Below are positions 29,285-38,705 of a stretch of DNA of 64,000 nt, piece after piece; position 1 is the stretch's first letter; each line of letters begins with the position of its first letter. The position numbers and the translations under genes were made by a program. The stretch is from Yoonia litorea. GTDB taxonomy: Bacteria > Pseudomonadota > Alphaproteobacteria > Rhodobacterales > Rhodobacteraceae. The stretch covers positions 38,762 through 102,761 of the forward strand of contig NZ_FOZM01000004.1 in the NCBI RefSeq assembly GCF_900114675.1, in the 5' to 3' direction. The notes under the pieces were generated by a model. That model did not search any database, was not told the origin of the DNA, and saw only the letters and a list, made by a program, of their open reading frames with translations.

Positions 29285-31690
29285 ATGGCTAAGGCGCAAC
29301 CGAAAGACACCGTGGAAGAGAAAGAGACATTCGTCGATGAACTCAAGCCGGGCACCAAATTGATGCACGGCCAGTACACGATCGAAAGCTTCCTCAATGC
29401 AGGCGGTTTCGGGATTACTTATCTGGCTCGCGACAGCCTGGACCGGAAAGTCGTCATCAAGGAATGTTTTCCCGGCGCATTCTGCCGCCGCAGCCGTGCT
29501 ATTGTTCAGGCCCGCTCACGCGCACACCAGAATGAACTGAAGTCGATTGTCCGCCTTTTCGTGCAGGAAGCGCGCAGCCTCGCCAAGCTGGATCACCCGA
29601 ATATCGTGGGCGTTCATCAGGTTTTTGAAGACAACGACACCGCCTATATGGCGCTGGATTTCGTACGCGGCAGGGACCTTCTCGACATCATCGAAGACCC
29701 GAATACCTCGCTGTCACCCGCCCAGACGAAGAATATCCTGAAAGAAGTCCTGAATGCGGTCGGCTTTATCCACGACCAGCAGATCTTGCACCGTGATATC
29801 TCGCCCGACAACATTCTGATCAACAAGGACTACCACCCTGTCCTGATCGACTTTGGCGCAGCGCGCGAAGAGGCTACCAAGCAAAGCCGTGTGCTTTCTG
29901 CATTGCGCGTGGTCAAAGACGGCTATTCCCCGCAGGAATTCTATATTGCCGGTTCCGACCAGAGCCCGAGCAGTGACCTTTATGCATTGGCGGCCTCGTT
30001 CCATCATCTGATCGTTGGCGACGTGCCTCCGAACTCTCAGGCGCGCCTTGCTGCGATTGCCTCAGGTGAAGCGGACCCGTACCAGCCGATTGCCGGGCGT
30101 TTCCCGGATTACGACGACAATTTCCTGGCCGCCATAGACAAGGCGCTTGCGGTTCTGCCGAAAGATCGTGTGCAGTCAGCCAAAGAATGGCTGAACATGA
30201 TGGACGGCCTTGCAAGCAACGTCACGCCACTGAACGTGCCGAATGCTGCTTCCGAGAAAGCGGCACCAGCCGCCGCAAAAGCCTCTGGCGGATCATCCAA
30301 GATGCCTGTGCTGCTTGGCTCTGCTGCGGCGGTCGCACTGCTTGTCGGCGTTGGCGTCATGACCATGACCGGTGGCGATGATGCCGCGGTTGAAGCACCG
30401 GCCCCTGTTGCGGAAACCGTTGCCGAAGCTCCGGCTGCGGTTGTCGAAACGCCGGCACCTGTCGTTGAAGCGCCGGCCCCTGCTGAAGTAGTTGAGGCAC
30501 CGTCTGTCCCAGTCGAACCTGCCGCGACCGAAGAAACTGTCGTTGCGCAGGACGACGCGCCAGTGAGCGCGCCTTCGGTGACAGAAGAAACGCCCGTCGC
30601 GACCGACCTTGCACCCGTCGCTGCCGGTGCCGCACCTGCAGAACAGCCCGAGGTTACAGCCGCGTTGGAAGAAGCCCTTGCATCACAGCAAGAGGCTGCA
30701 GCGCCAGAGGCACCAGCCGCTGTCGCGACCCCCGCGATTACAGAAGATCCGGCACTGCTGGGCACAAGCAACGATACTTCGGTGGTGGTTGCTGGCCCTG
30801 TCATCAATGACGTGGCCATTCCTGCGGTTCGCCCGGAAGTCCGCCCGGAAACCATCCAGTTGGATGTCCCGGCACCTGCACCTTTGCCTGAGCCCGAAAT
30901 CACACCAGAGCTTGCATCTGAGGCGCCTGTCGCTGACAGCCTGCCGCAGTTGGCTGCGAATGCGCCTTCTCAGGACACTGAGGTTGGCGATGTTGCCCTG
31001 CCAGGTGCGCCCGATCAGATCGCGGCCATCGGCAATGGTCCTGAGGTTGATATTCTGGCCGTCACGCCGGGCAATGAGATTATTGAGGAACCGGAAGTTG
31101 TCGAGACGGCTTTGGCCGCAGCAGATGCGCTTGCAACAAGCTGGACTGTGCGCCTGCCATTTACGCCAGCCGGCGACAGCTCGAACATTGTCGCTCAGGC
31201 TGCGCCAATTTCGCCAATCTGGGTGCAGCCCGGTCTGGTGATCACAGCGGTCAACGGCAACTCCGTTGCGACGATCAACGAAATTCCTGACGTTCTGCGT
31301 GCAACAACGCCGGAAAGCGCACTCGCGCCGACAATGCCGGTGCTGTTCGGGACAGCTGATCCGTCCACAGGAACGATTGCGACCCTGCCTTGGGTGCTGC
31401 CAGTGGTGCAGACAATCTCGCTTGGCAACGGCACAAGCTTTGAAGCTGCTTACGCAGGGTCGAGCTGGCGCACAGTGGTCACCGAGCTTTCGGCTGAACA
31501 GCCCGGCGGCTTGCGCGTTGGCGACGTGATCTCAAGCTATATCGCGACGTCCGAAGCAGTTGAGGGTCGTACAACACTCTATGACATCTTCGCGCGCGAG
31601 ACCGCTAACGGTGTCGAGCAATACACATTCGCAGTGCAACGTGATGGTAGCCTTTGGGTGGCATCTTACACCTATGGTGGTGCGGAATAA
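29285..31690 (+). CDS. Membrane Ser/Thr protein kinase with periplasmic PDZ-like region
   Basis: 801 residues. The N-terminal Hanks-type kinase domain (31-310) is complete: glycine loop NAGGFGITY (38-46), K59 in VVIKE, helix C E95, HRD 169-171, N176 and DFG 189-191. A membrane helix lies at about 340-360. A long Pro/Ala/Glu/Val spacer runs from 365 to about 600. The last ~190 residues, predicted periplasmic, hold two PDZ-like segments (PIWVQPGLVITAVNGNSVATI, then GGLRVGDVISSY). The layout resembles PpkA-type kinases but with another sensor end. An in-frame ATG at 29249 is an alternative start. First gene of an eight-gene signalling block; the FHA and PP2C genes follow directly. Confidence 0.92.
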   Translation: MAKAQPKDTVEEKETFVDELKPGTKLMHGQYTIESFLNAGGFGITYLARDSLDRKVVIKECFPGAFCRRSRAIVQARSRAHQNELKSIVRLFVQEARSLAKLDHPNIVGVHQVFEDNDTAYMALDFVRGRDLLDIIEDPNTSLSPAQTKNILKEVLNAVGFIHDQQILHRDISPDNILINKDYHPVLIDFGAAREEATKQSRVLSALRVVKDGYSPQEFYIAGSDQSPSSDLYALAASFHHLIVGDVPPNSQARLAAIASGEADPYQPIAGRFPDYDDNFLAAIDKALAVLPKDRVQSAKEWLNMMDGLASNVTPLNVPNAASEKAAPAAAKASGGSSKMPVLLGSAAAVALLVGVGVMTMTGGDDAAVEAPAPVAETVAEAPAAVVETPAPVVEAPAPAEVVEAPSVPVEPAATEETVVAQDDAPVSAPSVTEETPVATDLAPVAAGAAPAEQPEVTAALEEALASQQEAAAPEAPAAVATPAITEDPALLGTSNDTSVVVAGPVINDVAIPAVRPEVRPETIQLDVPAPAPLPEPEITPELASEAPVADSLPQLAANAPSQDTEVGDVALPGAPDQIAAIGNGPEVDILAVTPGNEIIEEPEVVETALAAADALATSWTVRLPFTPAGDSSNIVAQAAPISPIWVQPGLVITAVNGNSVATINEIPDVLRATTPESALAPTMPVLFGTADPSTGTIATLPWVLPVVQTISLGNGTSFEAAYAGSSWRTVVTELSAEQPGGLRVGDVISSYIATSEAVEGRTTLYDIFARETANGVEQYTFAVQRDGSLWVASYTYGGAE

Positions 31691-31757
31691 TACGCTAACA
31701 TGGGGCAACACACGGTTTTACCGACGCCCCGGCTGACTAATTGGGAAGGTAGGAAAA

Positions 31758-32591
31758 ATGAAGTTTATTCGTGATCTCCTCGGAAAGAAGCGCAAGGAAG
31801 CGGCCGAACGCGGACCACAACCCGTTGAAACGCTTGAACAATCCTACCGTGACACGATCGGTTCGATTGTCGAAGAGGCCAACGCACTCAACGCCGAACC
31901 GGATGTTGACGCGATGACGCAACCCGAAACCACTTCGGTTGAACCCCCACAAGAGGCGGTGCCAGCCGCACCGGTTAACATCTGGGATCTGGAAGAAAAC
32001 GCATCGGCAAGCGAATTGCCGCCTGCGGCTGAACTACCTGAAAAGACGTCCGAATTGCCACCTGCCCCGGCTGCTGCAAGCGCTGCTGCAACCCGGTCAC
32101 CGGCACGCGCGCGGCGCACCAAAACCCGTCTGATCGGTTTTGAAAAATCCGACGGTGCCGTTGTTGACCTCTTCAACGATGCGCCGACCCCGGCACCTGC
32201 TGCCAAAAGCGTGAAGTTCCCAGTGGGATGGATCGTCGTTGTCGATGGCCCCGGTCGTGGCGAGAGCTTCTCGTTGCTCTCGGGCATGTCACAGATTGGT
32301 CGCGGTGAGGATCAGGCGATCCAGCTTGATTTCGGCGATAACTCGATTTCGCGCACCAACCATGCGGCCATCGTCTATGATCCTGAATCCAAGGAATTCC
32401 TGCTTGGTCACGGCGGCAAGTCGAACATTGTCCGCCTGAACGATAAGCCCGTCATCAGCAACGAAACGATCAAGACAGGCGACCTGATCAAGATCGGGGA
32501 AACGATCCTGCGCTTCGTGGCGCTTTGCGACAAGACATTCAACTGGGCCGACGGTGCGACCGAGGAGGACGAAGATGTGGCGATCGCCTGA
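31758..32591 (+). CDS. FHA-domain protein
   Basis: 277 residues. The first ~150 are low-complexity and rich in Pro, Ala and Glu, with basic patches (RSPARARRTKTR). The C-terminal FHA domain (about 155-260) shows the phosphothreonine-binding residues in SQIGRGEDQ, NSISRTNHAAI and the later SNIVRLNDKPV. It should bind threonine-phosphorylated partners, most simply the kinase encoded 67 bp upstream. A GGTAGGAAAA ribosome site precedes the ATG. The PP2C gene starts inside its 3' end. Confidence 0.9.
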   Translation: MKFIRDLLGKKRKEAAERGPQPVETLEQSYRDTIGSIVEEANALNAEPDVDAMTQPETTSVEPPQEAVPAAPVNIWDLEENASASELPPAAELPEKTSELPPAPAAASAAATRSPARARRTKTRLIGFEKSDGAVVDLFNDAPTPAPAAKSVKFPVGWIVVVDGPGRGESFSLLSGMSQIGRGEDQAIQLDFGDNSISRTNHAAIVYDPESKEFLLGHGGKSNIVRLNDKPVISNETIKTGDLIKIGETILRFVALCDKTFNWADGATEEDEDVAIA

Positions 32592-33633
32592 ACCACGCTT
32601 TGACGTCGCATCAGCGATTTGCCAAGGCGGACGTGACTATCAAGAAGACGCGATCGTCACCGATTTTCCATTCGGTTCTGACAGCGGTGTCGTCGTTCTT
32701 GCAGACGGAATGGGCGGTCATGCTGCCGGTGACGTCGCCAGCAAGATTGTTGTCACCGAGGTCTTTAGCGAGCTGAAGTTCGAAAGCGCGAACTTTTCTG
32801 ATTACGAAATCGAAATCCCTGATTACCTGACCCGTGCTGCAGTGAATGCAAACGAGGTTGTGCGCGAACACGTCACCGCGCACCCTGAAACACGCGGCAT
32901 GGGGGCGACGCTGGTCTCATGTGTTCTGATCGAGAACCGCATGTACTGGATGTCGATTGGTGACAGCCCGCTCTATCATTATCGCGCCGGCAAGATGCAG
33001 CAGTTGAACGAGGACCATTCGATGGCGCCTCAGATCGACTTCATGGTGCAATCTGGCTTGCTGGACCCAGAAGCCGGCAAGAACCACCCTGACCGGAACT
33101 GCCTGACATCGGTGATCCTGGGTGATCGCGTGGCCAAGTCCGACTGCCCGAAGACACCTTTCGAGCTTCAGGTCGGCGATATTGTCGTCGTATCGAGTGA
33201 CGGTCTGCAATATCTTGAAGATGCAAAGATCCAAAAAATCCTGCACCGCTACCGTCGCAAGAAAGCTGCGGAAATTGCAGGCTATCTGCTGGAAGCGATT
33301 GAAGCGCTTGCGGACCCCGATCAGGACAACTGCACGTTTTCGGTCATCAAGCTGAACCACAACAAGCCTGTCATCCGCGCCATCCGCGCCAAGCCTGTCG
33401 GCCATGTTGATCGCGAGACAGCAACGGTGACCCGCATGGTCGAGCTCGAAGAGGTCGAAAAGGTGGCCAAAGTGGTTGAGAAGGCACCTGAACCCATCAA
33501 CATCAAGGAGTCGGCAAAGATCAAAGAGGTCAAGCCGGTTCGCAGGGTCAAGGTCCACAACAACACCAGCGAAACTCAAGAGGAGGTTGATGCGGCAGAG
33601 CCGCCGGCTAAGATTGCCGCCGGAGGCAAATAA
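32575..33633 (+). CDS. PP2C-family Ser/Thr protein phosphatase
   Basis: 352 residues from an ATG at 32575 with AGGAGG upstream, overlapping the FHA gene by 17 bp. The metal-dependent phosphatase core (1-260) has RDYQED (20-25), the metal aspartate in LADGMGGHAAGD (D44), MGATL, SIGDSPLY, VSSDGLQ and DPDQDNCTF. A ~90-residue charged C-terminal tail rich in Lys and Glu (VEKVAKVVEKAPEPI...) follows and is not part of the enzyme. It probably reverses the phosphorylation by the kinase two genes upstream. Confidence 0.93.
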   Translation: MWRSPEPRFDVASAICQGGRDYQEDAIVTDFPFGSDSGVVVLADGMGGHAAGDVASKIVVTEVFSELKFESANFSDYEIEIPDYLTRAAVNANEVVREHVTAHPETRGMGATLVSCVLIENRMYWMSIGDSPLYHYRAGKMQQLNEDHSMAPQIDFMVQSGLLDPEAGKNHPDRNCLTSVILGDRVAKSDCPKTPFELQVGDIVVVSSDGLQYLEDAKIQKILHRYRRKKAAEIAGYLLEAIEALADPDQDNCTFSVIKLNHNKPVIRAIRAKPVGHVDRETATVTRMVELEEVEKVAKVVEKAPEPINIKESAKIKEVKPVRRVKVHNNTSETQEEVDAAEPPAKIAAGGK

Positions 33634-35145
33634 ATGTCGAATCAATCGCCCGACTCTCGGGTCCATGAAAAACTTGCGAGGGCCGTGATCAGCGGCCTTC
33701 TTCCTGACCGTGTTCACGAACAGGCCGAAAGGCTTCTGAACCGTTTGGAAACCCCTGTCAGGCTTGGCTTGATGGGGATGCCGCAATCGGGAAAATCGAC
33801 AATCCTGAACCTGTTGGTCGGACGCGAGGTCCTGGATCAATCGGTGCGTTTGCCAACGCTTGAACTGCTTTACGGTGAAAAAGAACAGGCGATCTGCACG
33901 CTGCCAGACGGCACCAAGTCCACGCTGAACGGTGTAAGCCCGAACGCGATTGCTGCCCTGTCACCTGTTTTCGTGCAACTCTATATGCCGCTGCCTGCAC
34001 TGAAAAAGATTTCGGTGCTTGAAGTGGTCGCACCCGCCGACCCGAACGCGCTGCATCGCGCCAGTCAATGGGCCGCCAAGCGGTGTGATATCGCCCTGTG
34101 GTGCACCGGCGGATTTCTGGCTGACGAACAACGTGTCTGGAGCCAGATGCCAGACACGATCAAGGATCACGCCTTGCTGATGGTGACGCGACTTGACCGT
34201 TTGCGTGCACAAGGCACGGTGGACGATGTGATGGCCACGGTGCAGGTCGCGGCAACGGGTGAATTCAACAAAATCCTGCCGATTGCGACCACAGACGCGA
34301 TTGCCGCCCGCGGCCCCGATGGTTCTGTCGACAAGGACATGCTGCGCGAAAGTGGCGGTATGGCGCTGATTTCTGCCGTTCTGAAGCAAGTTGATCAGGG
34401 CAAGCGCTCTGCCTTGGATATGGCTGAAGTGCTGCTCCTCCAGAATGAAGATGCGCTCGCGGATTTGGACACACTCATCCTGAGCGACGACCAGATGCCG
34501 GACGCCAGCCTGTCTGAGGTTGGCGACGAAAACGATGAAAGCCTGTCGCTTGCCGATAATGCCGGAGCCTTGGAGGCATTCGCTGCATCAGAGGACGACG
34601 AAGATGACGCGCTGGTTGAAGACCACCTCGCTGACGACGATGACCTCGATGCGGAAGACATCGCGCCGCCTCAGGCACGCCGCCGCGAAAATGCGTCACA
34701 AGCCCTGCTTGAGCAAGCCGAGTCAGAGCGGGTCTCCGTCGGGATTGCCAGGCTGAAAGGGATTGCCGCGCGCCGCGCCGAAGAAGGGATGCAACCTGCG
34801 CCACAGGTCGAGCTGCAACCGGCAACACGCGATGCCTATAAGACGGTTGTCGCGCATGTGGCCGAACGGGCGAACGACCTTGCCGGACAAATCGAGGACA
34901 TGGGTGAAAAGGCACCGGCTGCGGCCATTGATCACGCTGTGACTGATCTGAACTGGCTTTGCGATTACTTGAACGACCACGGGGATGATGGAGACGCTGC
35001 GTTGCAACGCGCAAGAGACGCCGCATTTGATGCCGCAGATCTGGTGCAATTGATGCAGATGGAGAAACGCGACAGCGCTGCTGTTGAGGCACTTTCACTG
35101 CTGCTTCAGCTCAAGCGTGAGCTTGAGGCCGATTTGGCAGCCTAG
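33634..35145 (+). CDS. Dynamin/GTPase-like protein with degenerate switch motifs
   Basis: 503 residues. A P-loop GMPQSGKST is at 48-56 and a G4-like TRLD appears in LLMVTRLDRLRA. The DxxG switch motif expected before it is replaced by VLEVVAPADPNAL, so GTP hydrolysis may be impaired. A strongly acidic stretch (about 275-345, many Asp/Glu) separates the GTPase part from a C-terminal helical region ending ALSLLLQLKRELEADLAA. The gene starts immediately after the PP2C stop with GGAGG upstream, so it is part of the same transcription unit. Closest general class: small/dynamin-like GTPases; exact family unclear. Confidence 0.75.
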   Translation: MSNQSPDSRVHEKLARAVISGLLPDRVHEQAERLLNRLETPVRLGLMGMPQSGKSTILNLLVGREVLDQSVRLPTLELLYGEKEQAICTLPDGTKSTLNGVSPNAIAALSPVFVQLYMPLPALKKISVLEVVAPADPNALHRASQWAAKRCDIALWCTGGFLADEQRVWSQMPDTIKDHALLMVTRLDRLRAQGTVDDVMATVQVAATGEFNKILPIATTDAIAARGPDGSVDKDMLRESGGMALISAVLKQVDQGKRSALDMAEVLLLQNEDALADLDTLILSDDQMPDASLSEVGDENDESLSLADNAGALEAFAASEDDEDDALVEDHLADDDDLDAEDIAPPQARRRENASQALLEQAESERVSVGIARLKGIAARRAEEGMQPAPQVELQPATRDAYKTVVAHVAERANDLAGQIEDMGEKAPAAAIDHAVTDLNWLCDYLNDHGDDGDAALQRARDAAFDAADLVQLMQMEKRDSAAVEALSLLLQLKRELEADLAA

Positions 35146-35300
35146 CGACCATAGCGGATCGCCGCACCTGGAGCTTTTGGGCGATTTGCGCTCTGGCATC
35201 GTTTCCATTATCCCAATAAAATCTATTTATTAATTTGAGTTGGCGGCTGCGCGAACCGTCGATGAGTGTCCATATCGAAACGCGCGAAGGACGGACCTGA
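35146..35300. other. Intergenic gap inside the signalling block
   Basis: 155 bp with an AT-rich core (AATAAAATCTATTTATTAAT near 35215-35235) in otherwise GC-rich surroundings. A secondary promoter for the two downstream GTPase genes is possible. No terminator hairpin is seen. Confidence 0.3.
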
Positions 35301-37382
35301 ATGAAGATGGAAGAGCTTGCCAATGAGGGGGAAGCGGCGACGACTCACGCTGCTCAACCGGATTTCATGCGGCTCGGCCTTGAGAAGCTTGACGCGTTCC
35401 GTGACGAGGTCGCTGACCTGGAGGCAACGCTCGCGGATGTCGTGAAATTAGGCGGGCCTGATGTCGAAAAGAAATCATCGCGCCTTATCAAACAGTTGAA
35501 TGCGTTTGAGCCCAGCATCACGATGATCGGGCAGATCAAGGCGGGTAAGACGTCGTTGGTCAACGCAATGGTCGGCCGCCCAGACTTGCTGCCAGCGGAC
35601 GTGAACCCGTGGACCTCTGTTGTCACCTCATTGCACCTGAACGCACCAATTGCAGAGGATGCACCGACCGCGTCCTTCCAGTTCTTTTCGCAGGATGAAT
35701 GGGATCATCTGGTCGAAAACGGCGGTCGAATCGGGGAATTGTCATCGCGCGCCGGCGCTGACGAAGAGCTTGAGAAAGTCCGCAAGCAGATTGCGGAAAT
35801 GCGTGAAAAAACAAAGGCACGCCTTGGCCGCAAATTTGAACTGCTCTTGGGGCAGAAGCATAATTACGCAGAGCTGAATGACGACCTGATGCAGCGCTAC
35901 GTCTGCATGGGCGATGACTTTGAGGATCTTGAAGAAGAAGATCAGCAGGGCCGCTTTGCCGATATCACGAAGTCGGCTGACCTTTATCTTGATACCGACG
36001 CGCTTCCGATGCCGATCTGCATCCGCGATACACCGGGCGTCAACGATACCTTCATGATGCGTGAGCAGATCACGATCAATGCACTGCGTGACAGCCGGAT
36101 CTGCGTGGTTGTCTTGTCTGCCCATCAAGCGCTGAGTTCGATGGACATGGGGCTGATCCGCCTGATCTCGAACGTGAAAGCGCGCGAAGTCATCATCTTC
36201 GTAAACCGGATTGACGAACTGTCCGACCCTGCCAATCAGGTGCCCGAGATCCGCGACAGCATCATGCAAACGCTGGCTGACAACAGCGGACCGGAAAACC
36301 CTGAGGTCATTTTTGGCAGCGCCTATTGGGCGAATGTCGCGCTGAGCCCCGAGCTTGATGAAATCGTCTCTGACAGTGCCGAGGCGCTCTACAATTGGGC
36401 CGAAGCCGCGTTGAGCGCAGAAGCGGCCGAAATGGGCACCCATGAACTTGTCTGGCATCTGTCAGGGATGCCGCAACTTTATGCAGCTCTGTCCGAACGG
36501 ATCGCCGAAGGGCCGGGTGCGGAAACACTGGCAGCCGCAAGAAAGAAGGCGCTCAACCTCGTTTCCGGTGTCAGGGCATCAAATGAGATGATCTCGATGC
36601 GTCTGGAGGGCGACGAAGTTTCGGTGATGTCGCGTGAGGCGCTTTCGTCACATCTCGACAAACTTGAAGCTGACAACCTCAAACGCCTCAACGACAAGCT
36701 GGATATCGTTTTCCAGCAATTCGGATCACGCGTTGACCAATCCCACAAACGTTTCCTTGACCGGGCGCTGGAATCTTTGCTGCAGCATCTGGAAACAAAG
36801 GGCGAAGAAGAAATCTGGCAATACAGCCCTGATGGTCTGCGGATGCTCTTGCGGACAAGCTATCAGGTGATGCGGCGCAATGTCGGCGCGGCCTGCCAAG
36901 AGGTTTACGCGGCCGCGGCCCACGATCTGGAAGATACTTACCGATCCGCTTTTGGTGTCGATGTCACCAACTTTACGATCACGCCGCCCGTCCCACCTGA
37001 GGTCCCGCCGCCGGTCACCTTGGGTCAGACAATCGCGCTGGACCTGCAGACCTCCTGGTGGAAGGGCTGGTGGCAGAGGCGCAAGGGCTACCGTGCTTTC
37101 GCAAGCGGGTTTTATGACCTGATCGAGGCGGAAACCGCACCAATTGTTGCCGAACTGAAAGACCGGCAGGCCGCAGAAATCCGGAGCGACGCTGAAAAAG
37201 AACTGCGCGATTTTCTTGCAGAACAGCGCGCGCTGCTTGAGGATATCTGCAGTAAGTCGGAGCTTGATTTTGCTGACCTGGAAGATGTCTTCGGCATCAA
37301 GGCGCAGCAGGAACGCGAAGAGCTTTTCGACTATATCTTTGAAGAGTTGACCCATAACGCTGGTGCAGGAGCAGACGAATGA
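35301..37382 (+). CDS. Dynamin-family GTPase
   Basis: 693 residues. All GTPase motifs are good: G1 GQIKAGKTSLVN near 76-87, G3 DTPGVND near 247, G4 VNRIDEL near 305. A ~95-residue insertion between G2 and G3 is charged and helical. Long helical regions follow (430-560, 610-690), as in the stalk of bacterial dynamin-like proteins. Residues 585-600 read SWWKGWWQRRKGYRAF, a Trp/Arg-rich segment suited to membrane insertion, like the paddle tips of dynamin-like proteins. It likely binds and remodels membrane. AAGGA lies before the ATG; the next GTPase gene overlaps by 4 bp, suggesting a heteromeric pair. Confidence 0.85.
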   Translation: MKMEELANEGEAATTHAAQPDFMRLGLEKLDAFRDEVADLEATLADVVKLGGPDVEKKSSRLIKQLNAFEPSITMIGQIKAGKTSLVNAMVGRPDLLPADVNPWTSVVTSLHLNAPIAEDAPTASFQFFSQDEWDHLVENGGRIGELSSRAGADEELEKVRKQIAEMREKTKARLGRKFELLLGQKHNYAELNDDLMQRYVCMGDDFEDLEEEDQQGRFADITKSADLYLDTDALPMPICIRDTPGVNDTFMMREQITINALRDSRICVVVLSAHQALSSMDMGLIRLISNVKAREVIIFVNRIDELSDPANQVPEIRDSIMQTLADNSGPENPEVIFGSAYWANVALSPELDEIVSDSAEALYNWAEAALSAEAAEMGTHELVWHLSGMPQLYAALSERIAEGPGAETLAAARKKALNLVSGVRASNEMISMRLEGDEVSVMSREALSSHLDKLEADNLKRLNDKLDIVFQQFGSRVDQSHKRFLDRALESLLQHLETKGEEEIWQYSPDGLRMLLRTSYQVMRRNVGAACQEVYAAAAHDLEDTYRSAFGVDVTNFTITPPVPPEVPPPVTLGQTIALDLQTSWWKGWWQRRKGYRAFASGFYDLIEAETAPIVAELKDRQAAEIRSDAEKELRDFLAEQRALLEDICSKSELDFADLEDVFGIKAQQEREELFDYIFEELTHNAGAGADE

Positions 37383-38242
37383 CCTCTGGCGGCCTCGGGC
37401 GAAAACCACGCATTGCCTTGATGGGTGAGTTCAGTGCCGGAAAGAGCACGTTGTCCAATCTGCTCATGGGCGTGCGGCCCCTGCCCGAAAAGGTGACTGC
37501 GACACGTCTTTCTCCGGTCTGGATCACATTTGGCGACGCTGATCCTTACCGCGTTGATCTGCATGGCAATCGTGAACCCATCGAGATTGCCAAGCTGGAA
37601 GAGGTGCCGGTCGAGGAAACGCGATACGTTCATCTGTCGATCGAGGCTGATATCCTTGAGGTCTGCGATCTGATCGACTTTCCCGGGATCTCTGACCCGA
37701 ATATGTCGTCCGATGTCTGGGAACGGATGCTGACAGAGGTTGATGCTGTCATCTGGTGCACACATGCAAATCAGGCCTGGCGTCAGTCCGAGGCAGCCGT
37801 CTGGGAAACCATGCCGCAGGCTGTCAAAGAGAATTCGACGCTGCTGATCACGCGCTATGACAAGCTGACGACCGAACGGGACAGAGTCCGTGTCTTCAAG
37901 CGGGTTGCGCGCGAAACACGCGGAATGTTTGGCGGAACCTTTCCTATTTCGTTGCTGATGGCGATCCGCGCTGGTGAGGATCAGGACCTGTGGGACGCCA
38001 GCGGTGCCGGTCCTTTTACAGAGCACCTGATTGATACAATCGAAAAGCTGACTGAACTTACGGCCAGATCAGAGGTGCCGCTTTATAACTATGCGGATCC
38101 TGCTGACATTCCTGAACCTGTCGTGACGCCAGTCATTCCGCGCCGGGTACAGCGTCGCACCGAGCGCCCCACGGCCTTGGATGAGGGACAAGACCACGAA
38201 AGCGAGCGCGTCGTGCCAGCCCGTCCAATGAGGCGCAGTTAG
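37379..38242 (+). CDS. Small GTPase-like protein of the dynamin superfamily
   Basis: 287 residues. G1 MGEFSAGKSTLSN near 15-27, G3 IDFPGISD near 98 and G4 TRYDKL near 160 are clear. Gly-x-Phe-Ser-Ala-Gly-Lys-Ser is the P-loop form typical of bacterial dynamin-like proteins. There is no stalk; after the G domain (to ~235) the protein ends in a Pro- and Arg-rich tail (VIPRRVQRRTERP, VVPARPMRRS). The 4-bp ATGA overlap with the larger GTPase argues for coordinated expression and probably a complex. Confidence 0.82.
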   Translation: MTSGGLGRKPRIALMGEFSAGKSTLSNLLMGVRPLPEKVTATRLSPVWITFGDADPYRVDLHGNREPIEIAKLEEVPVEETRYVHLSIEADILEVCDLIDFPGISDPNMSSDVWERMLTEVDAVIWCTHANQAWRQSEAAVWETMPQAVKENSTLLITRYDKLTTERDRVRVFKRVARETRGMFGGTFPISLLMAIRAGEDQDLWDASGAGPFTEHLIDTIEKLTELTARSEVPLYNYADPADIPEPVVTPVIPRRVQRRTERPTALDEGQDHESERVVPARPMRRS

Positions 38243-38315
38243 GTGAGCATCGTGTCAGGTCGACTGATGGGCCTGTCTGGTGTAGTGTGAGTTGTGATGA
38301 GAAGGTAAGCGACCC

Positions 38316-38675
38316 ATGGTTGTTGACGAGTTAAACACTTTGCGCGACTCCGTATCCGGCTGCCAGATGGTCGCCTTTGCCGACCTTTCCGCACATATGA
38401 TCCTTGTGACCGACAGCAAGACAAGCCACCCGCGCGAGGTACTCGATGACCTCTGCGACGAAGCCGCGACCCTGCTGGGCCGGCGCGGTGTTCCTGCCCT
38501 TGGTGAAACACCCAGCAACACCGCCGTCTGGGCCACTCAGGCATCACTGCGCGTATTTCTGCGCGCACCTGGGGAGCCGAACGATGTATTGTGTTGTGTC
38601 TGCGCGCCAAATGTGAACGTTGGTAGACTTGTGGCCAAAGCCTCTGCATGCCTCGACCGCATCAGCAATGGCTAG
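38316..38675 (+). CDS. Roadblock/LC7-like small protein
   Basis: 119 residues. The helix-strand-strand-helix-strand order (LNTLRDSVSGCQMVAFADLS, HMILVTDS, a middle helix, SLRVFLRAPG, DVLCCVCAP, then VGRLVAKASACLDRI) fits the roadblock/LC7 fold, which binds and regulates Ras-like GTPases such as MglA through MglB. GAAGG precedes the ATG. It lies 73 bp after the third GTPase gene. The fold call comes from the pattern only and needs a profile search; a GTPase partner role is inferred from context. Confidence 0.5.
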   Translation: MVVDELNTLRDSVSGCQMVAFADLSAHMILVTDSKTSHPREVLDDLCDEAATLLGRRGVPALGETPSNTAVWATQASLRVFLRAPGEPNDVLCCVCAPNVNVGRLVAKASACLDRISNG

Positions 38676-38705
38676 CAAAAACAGGATCGAGCCCGGACAA
38701 ACAAC

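Noticed and set aside
30109..30903. Ser/Thr-rich minus-strand frame over the kinase spacer
   Set aside because: Its composition is the mirror of the Pro/Ala/Glu repeats of the kinase gene, not a gene of its own.
29285..33633. Type VI secretion regulatory locus
   Set aside because: Kinase, FHA and PP2C are present, but none of the sheath, baseplate or membrane-complex genes occurs within the window.
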